Shown here one piece after another: positions 8,168 through 16,034 of a stretch of 64,000 bases of DNA. The translations under genes and the position numbers were made by a program. A model generated the notes under the pieces. That model saw only the letters and a program-made list of their open reading frames with translations, searched no databases and had not been told where the DNA came from. The stretch is from Bilophila sp964369665 (GTDB taxonomy: Bacteria; Desulfobacterota; Desulfovibrionia; Desulfovibrionales; Desulfovibrionaceae), in NCBI GenBank assembly GCA_964369665.1, contig CAYJFS010000002.1, positions 186,001-250,000 on the forward strand, given 5' to 3'. How positions within the stretch are numbered: the first letter of the stretch is position 1; every line of letters begins with the position of its first letter.

Positions 8168-8317
8168 CTATTTTGTTTCACGATGTAGTGTATGTTTTTT
8201 ATCCCAAGGACAGTATTTTTTAAGCTCAACACGTGTTGTCGATGTTTTTTTATTTTTTGTTGTAGCATAATTGCGACGTTTACACTCTGTACAAGCAAGA
8301 AGAATATTAATACGCAT
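8168..8317 (-). CDS. rpmG: 50S ribosomal protein L33
   Basis: A 49-residue basic protein (MRINILLACTECKRRNYATT to KKHTLHRETK). The first metal pair CxxC (C9, C12) is intact, but the second pair is reduced to one Cys in KKYCPWDKKH, so a four-cysteine zinc site is not possible. The start is 4 nt after the tuf stop, and its GGAG ribosome binding site is formed by the last codons of tuf, implying translational coupling. Confidence 0.96.
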   Translation of the reverse strand: MRINILLACTECKRRNYATTKNKKTSTTRVELKKYCPWDKKHTLHRETK

Positions 8318-8321
8318 AAAC

Positions 8322-9515
8322 TTACTCCACAATTTCAGTTACAACTCCAGCACCAACAGTACGTCCACCTTCACGAATAGCAAAACGTAATCCCTGTTCC
8401 ATGGCAATAGGGCAAATAAGTTCTACATTAAAGGTTGCATTATCTCCAGGCATAACCATTTCCACACCATCGTTCAGTGTAATAACACCGGTTACGTCAG
8501 TTGTACGGCAGTAAAATTGTGGACGATAACCTGAAAAGAATGGGGTATGTCTTCCACCTTCTTCTTTAGAGAGGACATATACTTCTGCTTTAAATTTTTT
8601 GTGTGGAGTTATTGATTTAGGTGCAGCAAGAACTTGGCCACGTTCAACATCTTCACGTTTAACGCTTCTAAGGAGGATACCAACATTATCGCCTGCTTCA
8701 CCTTGATCTAATAATTTACGAAACATTTCAACACCAGTACAGGTAGTTTTTACTGTGTCTTTGATACCAACAATTTCTACTTCTTCACCAACTTTAATAA
8801 TACCACGTTCTACACGACCTGTTACAACGGTACCTCTACCAGAAATAGAGAAAACATCTTCAATAGGCATAAGGTATGGTTTATCAATATCACGTTGAGG
8901 ATCAGGAATATAAGAATCACATGCATCAAGTAGGTCAAGAATAGGTTTAGCGTCAGGACTATCAGGACTATCAGCATTTAGTGCTTTGAGTGCAGAGCCA
9001 CGAATAACAGGAACGTCATCTCCTGGATATCCATATGTTGTAAGGAGTTCACGGATTTCAAGTTCTACAAGCTCAAGTAGTTCAGGGTCATCAACCATAT
9101 CACATTTATTCATAAAAACAACAAGATAAGGGACACCAACTTGTCGAGCAAGAAGAATATGTTCACGGGTTTGTGGCATTGGTCCATCTGTAGCTGCAAC
9201 AACAATAATCGCACCATCCATTTGTGCAGCACCAGTAATCATATTTTTAATATAGTCAGCATGTCCAGGACAGTCTACATGTGCATAGTGACGTTTTGGA
9301 GTTTCGTATTCAACATGTGCTGTTGCAATGGTTATACCACGTTCTTTTTCTTCTGGAGCTTTATCTATTTCATCATAACCAACAAATTTCCCACCCATTT
9401 TCATAGAAGCTACTTTAGTGATAGCTGCTGTAAGTGTGGTTTTTCCATGGTCAATATGACCAATAGTACCAATGTTAACATGTGGTTTTGTTCGTGTAAA
9501 TTTTTCCTTGGCCAT
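8322..9515 (-). CDS. tuf: elongation factor Tu
   Basis: The 397-residue GTPase brings aminoacyl-tRNA to the ribosome. The G domain shows GHIDHGKT (19-26), DCPGH near 81-85 and NKCD near 136-139. Domains 2 and 3 follow, ending with GRTVGAGVVTEIVE. It is preceded by tRNA-Thr, -Tyr and -Gly genes and followed by rpmG, tRNA-Trp and secE, the classical tRNA-tuf arrangement. It is the only tuf in the window; none follows fusA. Confidence 0.99.
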   Translation of the reverse strand: MAKEKFTRTKPHVNIGTIGHIDHGKTTLTAAITKVASMKMGGKFVGYDEIDKAPEEKERGITIATAHVEYETPKRHYAHVDCPGHADYIKNMITGAAQMDGAIIVVAATDGPMPQTREHILLARQVGVPYLVVFMNKCDMVDDPELLELVELEIRELLTTYGYPGDDVPVIRGSALKALNADSPDSPDAKPILDLLDACDSYIPDPQRDIDKPYLMPIEDVFSISGRGTVVTGRVERGIIKVGEEVEIVGIKDTVKTTCTGVEMFRKLLDQGEAGDNVGILLRSVKREDVERGQVLAAPKSITPHKKFKAEVYVLSKEEGGRHTPFFSGYRPQFYCRTTDVTGVITLNDGVEMVMPGDNATFNVELICPIAMEQGLRFAIREGGRTVGAGVVTEIVE

Positions 9516-9672
9516 AAGTTTTCTCCCTTCAGTGCTTCTTAAAAATAAGTATTATAGCTCAGTTTAGATTTAGAATATGTGTAAAACAAAAATGTATGTA
9601 TCCTATATAAAAAATATTGTCATCTTGCTTTTATGAACATGTAGTATGGATCATTGGGTGGGGGTGGTGGTT

Positions 9673-9749
9673 TGGAGCGGGAAACGAGACTCGAACTCGC
9701 AACCCTCAGCTTGGAAGGCTGATGCTCTAGCCAATTGAGCTATTCCCGC
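9673..9749 (-). tRNA. tRNA-Gly (anticodon TCC)
   Basis: A 77-nt cloverleaf with acceptor GCGGGAA/TTCCCGC, D loop CTCAATTGGCTAGAG, anticodon stem-loop CAGCCTTCCAAGCTG and encoded 3' CCA. It is the last of three tRNA genes before tuf. Confidence 0.97.
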
Positions 9750-9808
9750 TTTATGCCGTAGTCCCCGGTCATCTTGCCTCCTACAGCCATAAACAATTAT
9801 TAAACCTG

Positions 9809-9894
9809 TGGTGGAGGGGGGAGGATTCGAACCTCCGAAGTCTCACGACGACAGATTTACAGTCTGTTCCCTTTAGCCACTCGGGAACCCCTCC
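9809..9894 (-). tRNA. tRNA-Tyr (anticodon GTA)
   Basis: An 86-nt class II tRNA with a long variable arm, acceptor GGAGGGG/CCCCTCC, anticodon loop CTGTAAA and encoded CCA. It lies 2 nt downstream of tRNA-Thr. Confidence 0.97.
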
Positions 9895-9896
9895 AA

Positions 9897-9972
9897 TGGA
9901 GCTGGTGATGGGACTTGAACCCGCAACCTGCTGATTACAAATCAGCTGCTCTACCAGTTGAGCTACACCAGC
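9897..9972 (-). tRNA. tRNA-Thr (anticodon TGT)
   Basis: A 76-nt cloverleaf with acceptor GCTGGTG/CACCAGC, anticodon loop TTTGTAA and encoded CCA. It is the first gene after the predicted promoter of the tRNA-tuf-secE-ribosomal cluster. Confidence 0.97.
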
Positions 9973-9984
9973 AACAGGACAAGC

Positions 9985-10013
9985 TTTTTATCTATTCTTT
10001 TAAAACTTGGCAA
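9985..10013 (-). promoter_or_regulatory. candidate sigma-70 promoter of the tRNA-tuf cluster
   Basis: On the minus strand TTGCCA (10008-10013) is followed after 17 nt by TAAAAA (9985-9990), with the mature tRNA-Thr 5' end 13 nt further on. The spacing is ideal and the -35 box is 5/6; the -10 box is poorer. Placement directly upstream of the first tRNA supports it. Confidence 0.4.
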
Positions 10014-10093
10014 GTAAAAAATGAATGTTGCTCAAAATTAGAGGGAGCATAGTATAAATTTATTTTAAGATTAAGAATAATATTTTTTCTTCT

Positions 10094-12808
10094 TTATGGC
10101 AATATTTTAATAATATATGGTTGTTTTTTAGAAAAATATTTTTGTGCTAAATGTTGTATTTCTTTTGGTGTAACAGACATTGATTTTTTTATTTGGTCAA
10201 TCTTATAGGATAAAGGTTTTTCTTCCATAGTAAGTTTTGCAGCTTCATGTGCACGACTTTGAAGACTTTGTCTTTCCCGGTAAAAATCTCCTTCTATTTG
10301 ATTTTTTGCTCGAGATATTTCGTTTTCAGGAAGTACTTTATTTATAAGAGATTTTTTAATAGATTCTTCAAAGCTTTTTTCTGCTATAGAAAGTTTTTTT
10401 GGATCTGTTCCAATATAAAAGAACATATAACCAAAATCTGTATTTTGTCTATTCATAGCTGTAACAGCATATCCAAGTGCTTGCTCATCACGTAACTCTC
10501 TAAACAAAATGCCTCCAGAACCATTAAGGACGTTTTCTATAACTTCAAAAGCAGGTTCTTCAGGGTTAGTATCAGGGACTGTTTTATATATAAGCATGAG
10601 GTGTCCTTGATGCCTTTCAGGCATATTTATGGTAAGTTCATGGTTGTTACTCCATACAGGTTCAGGGACATAAACTTTTCCTTCTGTAGGTTTAGGTAGT
10701 TGTTTTGCAAATTGTAGAATTTGTTCACGGTTAAATTTCCCTACAACTGAAAGAACCCAAGGGTGAGTTTTTTGTTTTTCCCAAAATTTTTTAATGTCAT
10801 TTTGTGTAAAGAGTTTTATCTGCTCTGGTTCTCCTAGTCTTAGGTATCCATAAATACTATTGGGAAAGAGGAAAGGAGGTATTTTTCTAAAAGCGAGTTC
10901 TATGGGACGGTCTTCAGAGGATTTAATAGCAGCCAGCTGATTTTGAATTTCCCGTGAGACTTCTGTGACAGGGAAAGTTGAATCTTTAATGGTGTCTAGG
11001 AGTAAATTTAAAACATCTGTACTAAATCTTGATGGACCAGTAATACTAATAGAAAAGGTTTTTCGATCTATTGAGGTAGAAAGAATTGAAGCTCTATCTG
11101 CTAAAAAATCTTGAATTTCAGTAGCGGTTTTTGCTTGTGTGCCTTTACTAAGAAGGTTTGCAACAAGAAATGGAAGCCCTTGTTGCTCTTTTGTAATAAG
11201 AGCTTCTCCACCAGAGAACATAAGCGTCGTATAATAATAAGGTAATGTTTCATCGGGGATTAAAATAATTGTTTGGCCATTGCCTAGCTGTATTGTTTCA
11301 ATTGCTTCTTTTTCTACAGTCTCTATAATTTTTTTGTGGGTAGTTTTAGGCCAATTTTTTTCTAGAGTAGTTTGTAAATTAGATATAGGAATATCTTTTG
11401 GCGATAATACAACAGTTGAAATTCGTTCAGGCTGTATCCATTGAGATATGGCATTATTAATCATTGTCATATCTACGTTTCTAATAGATTCAATAGTATT
11501 TTTTTCTCCTTCTTCACCATTTAGAAATAGTGCAAAATAGCCTATTTTTGATGCAAGGCCTGGGAGTGTTTCTTTTGTACGATAAAGATCGTCTTCTAAA
11601 TTAAGTTTGGCACGGTTCATTTCTTGTTGAGTAAATTTTATTGTATGCAATTTAGATAGATCTTTTGTAAATGTTTCCCAGAATGGCTGAAGTTTATCGA
11701 CATCTACTTCTGCTATCGTAAGCAACACACCAAGGCGTTCAAAATTATAGTTGTAGACACTAATATCTTCAACAAGTTGTTTTTCATAGTGGTATGTTCG
11801 ATAAAATAGACTTGTTTTATCTCCACCAAGAAGCTGTGCAAGAACATCAAGTGTATTTGACTGTACGTTCATGATATCTGGTACAGGAATAGCCATAGCT
11901 ATATAGACTTTATTCCATGCTCCAGGAATAACCATAACGGTTCCTTGATTTGTAGGTATAGGTAGATTCTTTGCTTCAATAGGTATTGTTTTTTGTATGT
12001 TCTTTGTGTTTTTATAAGAACCAAAGAGCTTTGTTGCTTCTTTAAGGACTTCTTGTGGGTTAATATCTCCAATAACGACTAAAAGCATATCTTGAGGTTG
12101 GTAGTGTTCGGCAATATAGTCTTTTAAATTCTGAGAGGTTGTTTGATTAATGGTATCAGGATAACCTATAATTGGTCTGGCATAAGGGGTTCCATCAAGG
12201 CTTTGTTCAAGCACTTTTTTAAAAGCTAAACTATGTGGGTTATCTTCACCTCGAGCAAGTTCTGCCAGAATAACTTTTTTTTCAGATTCTAAGTCTTTAG
12301 GATCAAGGGTAGGGTGAAAAGCCATGTCTTTTACTACATCCATACCTAACTTCCAATGTCGTGAAGGCATGTCAGTAATATATACAGTATAATCATAACT
12401 TGTTGCTGCATTTAAATATCCACCAGCAGCTTCAACTTCTTGGCTTATTTTACTGTTTGGTCTTGTTTTAGTTCCTTTAAAAACCATGTGTTCTAGAATA
12501 TGACTAATGCCAGCTTGTTTTGGTGTTTCATAGGCAGAACCTGTACGAACATAAAGTCTTGTGGACACTATAGGAAATCTTTTATCTTCAAGGATAAGTA
12601 CAGTAAGACCATTAGGAAGTTGTGTAACAGTAGAATGTTTTTGGGAAGTGTGGATAGAAGTAGTGAGTGATGTTTGGTTTGCAGGTGCTTTTGCATAAAG
12701 GTAGTTATTTCCTATACATGGTGAGGCTAATAGGCTTATGATAATAATAAAGAGAAGTTTATTTTTTTTTATCCATAAAGGATTTAAAAATGGTATTTTA
12801 TAATGCAT
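10094..12808 (-). CDS. periplasmic M16-family zinc protease (insulinase-like, double module)
   Basis: The 904-residue protein starts with a signal/anchor segment (about 19-36), then a catalytic M16 module with the inverted zinc motif HILEH (103-107) and the third ligand E183 in LAELARGEDN. A second, catalytically silent M16 module fills the C-terminal half, which has no HxxEH and contains the GGILFRELRDEQALGYAV stretch used for substrate closure. Such fused double-module proteins degrade peptides in a closed chamber, here presumably in the periplasm. It stands alone, upstream of the tRNA cluster on the same strand. Confidence 0.9.
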   Translation of the reverse strand: MHYKIPFLNPLWIKKNKLLFIIIISLLASPCIGNNYLYAKAPANQTSLTTSIHTSQKHSTVTQLPNGLTVLILEDKRFPIVSTRLYVRTGSAYETPKQAGISHILEHMVFKGTKTRPNSKISQEVEAAGGYLNAATSYDYTVYITDMPSRHWKLGMDVVKDMAFHPTLDPKDLESEKKVILAELARGEDNPHSLAFKKVLEQSLDGTPYARPIIGYPDTINQTTSQNLKDYIAEHYQPQDMLLVVIGDINPQEVLKEATKLFGSYKNTKNIQKTIPIEAKNLPIPTNQGTVMVIPGAWNKVYIAMAIPVPDIMNVQSNTLDVLAQLLGGDKTSLFYRTYHYEKQLVEDISVYNYNFERLGVLLTIAEVDVDKLQPFWETFTKDLSKLHTIKFTQQEMNRAKLNLEDDLYRTKETLPGLASKIGYFALFLNGEEGEKNTIESIRNVDMTMINNAISQWIQPERISTVVLSPKDIPISNLQTTLEKNWPKTTHKKIIETVEKEAIETIQLGNGQTIILIPDETLPYYYTTLMFSGGEALITKEQQGLPFLVANLLSKGTQAKTATEIQDFLADRASILSTSIDRKTFSISITGPSRFSTDVLNLLLDTIKDSTFPVTEVSREIQNQLAAIKSSEDRPIELAFRKIPPFLFPNSIYGYLRLGEPEQIKLFTQNDIKKFWEKQKTHPWVLSVVGKFNREQILQFAKQLPKPTEGKVYVPEPVWSNNHELTINMPERHQGHLMLIYKTVPDTNPEEPAFEVIENVLNGSGGILFRELRDEQALGYAVTAMNRQNTDFGYMFFYIGTDPKKLSIAEKSFEESIKKSLINKVLPENEISRAKNQIEGDFYRERQSLQSRAHEAAKLTMEEKPLSYKIDQIKKSMSVTPKEIQHLAQKYFSKKQPYIIKILP

Positions 12809-13025
12809 ATAAGCTCCTTAGCCTAGTTAGGGAGAAAGTGTATTTTATACTTTATGCATAATATGATTGTTTAGAGAAAATATAAAGTAAAAATTTTGTG
12901 TATAAAAATACTAGATTAGCATAAAAAAATGAGAGATAGTTACATTAGTTAGATTTTAGAGAAGCTATTTATAAATATAACTAAGAATTATGTTTTTATA
13001 GTATATGCATTTAAAGGAGAGTTAA

Positions 13026-13968
13026 GTGTCTATTTTAAGTAATAATCCTTTTTAGCTAGGCTTTTAGAGGATAATCTGACATTTCTTATGGAAAAAGAGT
13101 TACTTTCTGCTGAAACAATTCGTTCATGTGTTGATGCTGGCACTATGGTTTTACTTGCTAATATTAAACATGAAAAATGTTATTCCAACACTTGTTGGTC
13201 AGCCTGCATCTGTTAAGATAAATGCTAATATTGGTACCTCTCTTTCAAAAAGTATTTTAGAAGAAAAAATGGATAAGCTTCAAATAGCCTTTAATTCTGG
13301 TGTAGATGCTGTCATGGATTTGTCTACAGGAGGTGACTTGTATAGTATCAGACATAAGATGCTTGATTCTACAGGGCTTCCTTTAGGTACTGTCCCAATT
13401 TATGCGGTTGCTCAAAAGTATATACAAAAAAACAAAGATCCTTCAGAGATGAGTTTTGAAGAGTTTTTTGAAGAAATAGAGCATCAAGCTGAGCAGGGTG
13501 TAGATTTTATGACACTACACTGTGGTGTCACTCTTAAGTCTGCTTCATTAGGAGCTAATGCATCTAGAGCCTTGGGTATTGTTTCAAGAGGTGGAGCCAT
13601 TATAGCTCGTTGGATGTTAAAAAACAAAAAAGAAAATCCATTATATACTGAGTATGAAAGATTACTTAAAGATTGCAAAAAAATACAATATAACAATATC
13701 TCTTGGTGATGGTTTAAGACCTGGAGCAGGTTGTGATGCTGCACAATGGGAGGAAAGTATGGTACTTGGATCAACTTGCATATCAATCTATTAAAGCTGG
13801 TGTTCAATGTATGATTGAAGGGCCTGGGCATGTACCTCTTCATGAGGTTGAATCACAAGTTATAACAATCAAGAAATTAACACATAGTGTTCCTTTATAT
13901 ACACTAGATACTTTTTTATGTATTCCTACCTGTGCACGCATATCTGTAATACTAAATTCTTCAATATT
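13026..13968 (+). pseudogene. thiC: decayed thiC (phosphomethylpyrimidine synthase)
   Basis: A clear ThiC sequence is spread over three reading frames. AAAGGAG (13013-13019) precedes GTG 13026, coding VSILSNNPF before a lost T in the T-run 13049-13053. The next frame reads ARLLEDNLTFLMEKELL to LANIKH. A shift near 13170 leads to NVIPTLVGQPASVKINANIG, DAVMDLSTGG and GVDFMTLHCGV. An extra A in the A-run 13677-13683 shifts to ITISLGDGLRPGAGCDA, and a further shift near 13771 leads to AGVQCMIEGPGHVPL. After YTL (about 13908) the GPLVTDIAPGYDH region, about 28 codons, is missing, and the sequence dissolves after FLC, so the C-terminal Fe-S cysteines are gone. Intact ThiC makes the thiamine pyrimidine from AIR; this copy cannot. 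Confidence 0.95.
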
Positions 13969-14008
13969 GAACAGTTATTTCCTTTTTTATATCCTATACT
14001 ATATTTGA

Positions 14009-14573
14009 CTAGACCATGTTGTATCTGGAATTTGTGTGTATTGATGTTCAGCAGGTATTGTTTTTCTTACTTGCTATTTATAGTAATTTTAATAATAGCT
14101 GGATTATTTAATGCAAAGCTTGAAAAATGATAGACAAAGATATCTAAAAGGTTTGAATAATCAGAAACATTTTTGTTATGTAGATGGTTTGAAAGGGTAT
14201 TTTTTCTAATAATAAACTAATATGCCAGTTCAAAAACAATTAAGTTAAGTGTCTAGTTATTGTTGAGAACTGTAGATACAGTATTCTAAATGTTTTTACA
14301 TTAAAGCTATAATTATAATAAGCAGCATCTTTTTATTGATACTGATGCATGTTTCTATTTTTATGACCACTATTTTTTGCAAACGGTTATATTACAACAA
14401 TTTTAGAGGTAGAGATAGAACAGAGTAAAGCAAGTTTAACTAGTACAATCAATAGCTTTATAGGTGAGCCTTCTCAAAATAGAACAGACTTCAATGGCAT
14501 CTCAAAATGGCTTAGTGAGGTTTATACATATGTCTAAAGTGATAGATTATTTTTGTGGAGTGATCCAACTGAA
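14009..14573 (+). other. 565-bp gap between thiC remnant and purF, probable gene debris
   Basis: No intact gene is seen. Two short plus-strand stretches look coding in adjacent frames: one around 14310-14400 containing HLFIDTDACFYFYDHYF, and one at 14367-14537 containing VEIEQSKASLTSTINSF and ISKWLSEVYTYV. They could be one gene broken by a frameshift near 14390. The rest is AT-rich and stop-rich. I do not recognise the family. Confidence 0.35.
14367..14537 (+). pseudogene. possible C-terminal gene fossil before purF
   Basis: Following TGA 14364 there are 56 open codons ending at TAA 14535. The conceptual peptide (ILEVEIEQSKASLTST to SKWLSEVYTYV) is hydrophilic with a normal amino-acid balance, unlike typical AT-rich junk. 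It has no start codon or ribosome binding site. It is convergent with purF, 36 nt away. Function unknown. Confidence 0.3.
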
Positions 14574-15923
14574 TTATTGTTGTTCTAGTGGTACAGGATA
14601 GTCTCCATTAAAGCAGGCAAGACAATAATTGTTTGGCTTTGAAACAGATTTAAGTAATCCTTGAATAGTTAGATAATGAAGAGTTGATAGGTTCAGTATT
14701 TTGGGTAGGTCGTGAATTTGAGTTGTTGCAGCAATAAGCTCTCCTCGGGATGAAAAATTGATACCATAGAAACAAGGGAAGCATAGTGGTGGACAGCTTA
14801 CACGGAAGTGTATTTCACGTGCTCCAAATTCACGAAGTTTTTTGACTCTTGTTTTTACTGTTGTACCTCGGACAATAGAGTCATCTATAATACATAGTCT
14901 ATTATCCGTAATCATTGAACGGACAGGGTTCAATTTCATTTGGACACCAAAATCACGAATACTTTGTGAGGGCTGAATAAAGGTTCTACCAACATAGTGG
15001 TTACGAATGTACGCTTGTTCATAAGGTATGCCTGAAGCTTGTGAGAAACCTATAGCTGCATATATCCCGGAGTCAGGAAATGGCATAACTAAGTCTGCTG
15101 ATGTTTTGTATTCATGGGCAAGTTCTATGCCCATTTTTTTCCTGCAGTTATATACGTCTTCACCAAAAACAATAGAGTCTGGACGTGCAAAGTAAATAAG
15201 TTCAAAAATACATTGGCGTGTAGGAGCATTTTTTTGTGGTAAAAATGTTGATGTTACTTTTGTACTGTCAATAATAATCATTTCACCTGGTTCAATATCT
15301 CGGATATATGTGATGTCTAAAAGGTCAAAAGCACAAGTTTCTGAAGAGATAGCATAGACATCATTTTGTTTTCCTAACACAAGTGGTCGAAACCCATATT
15401 GGTCACGTAAAGCTATTATTTTTCCTTCTACTAAAACTACTATAGAATAGGCTCCTTGAATTTGCGTACAAGCATATATAAGTGCTTCTTCTATAGTTTT
15501 CCCATTAAGATTATGGGCAATAAGATGCAAAAATATTTCACTATCACTTGTTGTTTGAAATATAGTACCATTTGTTTCAAGCTTCATACGTAATTGTTGA
15601 GCATTAGTAATATTGCCATTATGTGCAAGAGCAATCTCAATACCTTGAATAGATGTTGCTAATGGTTGAGCATTACGTTTAGAAGAGTGACCTGTAGTGG
15701 AATATCGGACATGACCAATGGCTTGATGACCTTTAAGTTCTGTAAGAGTTTGTTCATTAAATACATCAGGAACAAGTCCCATGTCTGTATGCGATTGTAT
15801 GTTCTTTTTGTCATATACAGATATACCAGCGCTTTCCTGGCCTCTATGTTGGAGTGCATAGAGACCAAAATAGGTCATACGTGAGGCTTCTTCATGATTT
15901 GTTATAGCAAATATTCCACACAT
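14574..15923 (-). CDS. purF: amidophosphoribosyltransferase
   Basis: The 449-residue enzyme makes phosphoribosylamine from PRPP and glutamine, the first step of purine synthesis. The N-terminal nucleophile glutaminase begins MCGIFAI with Cys2 directly after Met, so no propeptide is needed. LAHNGNITN and HVRYSTTG follow. The phosphoribosyltransferase domain has the PRPP loop CIIDDSIVRGTT. Cysteines in RQCIFEL, PPLCFPCFYG and NYCLACF match the Fe-S type of enzyme known from Bacillus. It lies 111 nt downstream of carB on the same strand. Confidence 0.97.
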   Translation of the reverse strand: MCGIFAITNHEEASRMTYFGLYALQHRGQESAGISVYDKKNIQSHTDMGLVPDVFNEQTLTELKGHQAIGHVRYSTTGHSSKRNAQPLATSIQGIEIALAHNGNITNAQQLRMKLETNGTIFQTTSDSEIFLHLIAHNLNGKTIEEALIYACTQIQGAYSIVVLVEGKIIALRDQYGFRPLVLGKQNDVYAISSETCAFDLLDITYIRDIEPGEMIIIDSTKVTSTFLPQKNAPTRQCIFELIYFARPDSIVFGEDVYNCRKKMGIELAHEYKTSADLVMPFPDSGIYAAIGFSQASGIPYEQAYIRNHYVGRTFIQPSQSIRDFGVQMKLNPVRSMITDNRLCIIDDSIVRGTTVKTRVKKLREFGAREIHFRVSCPPLCFPCFYGINFSSRGELIAATTQIHDLPKILNLSTLHYLTIQGLLKSVSKPNNYCLACFNGDYPVPLEQQ

Positions 15924-16034
15924 AGATATATCCTGGAAGAGATTTTTATGTAACTGAAAATGAATAGTAAAATAGAAATATTTTTTCCTAAGTATAATGT
16001 TAAATCATTAGTCTGCAATAACAGAGTATAAAAG

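Noticed and set aside
9141..9542. 133-codon open frame antisense to tuf
   Set aside because: It mirrors the codon structure of tuf, has an implausible Cys/Phe/Met-rich sequence and no ribosome binding site.
12900..13025. TPP riboswitch before thiC
   Set aside because: I looked for the CTGAGA and ACCTGA-type conserved blocks and saw none before the GTG start.
13484..13843. 119-codon minus-strand open frame over thiC
   Set aside because: It is antisense to the clear ThiC remnant and has no plausible protein features.
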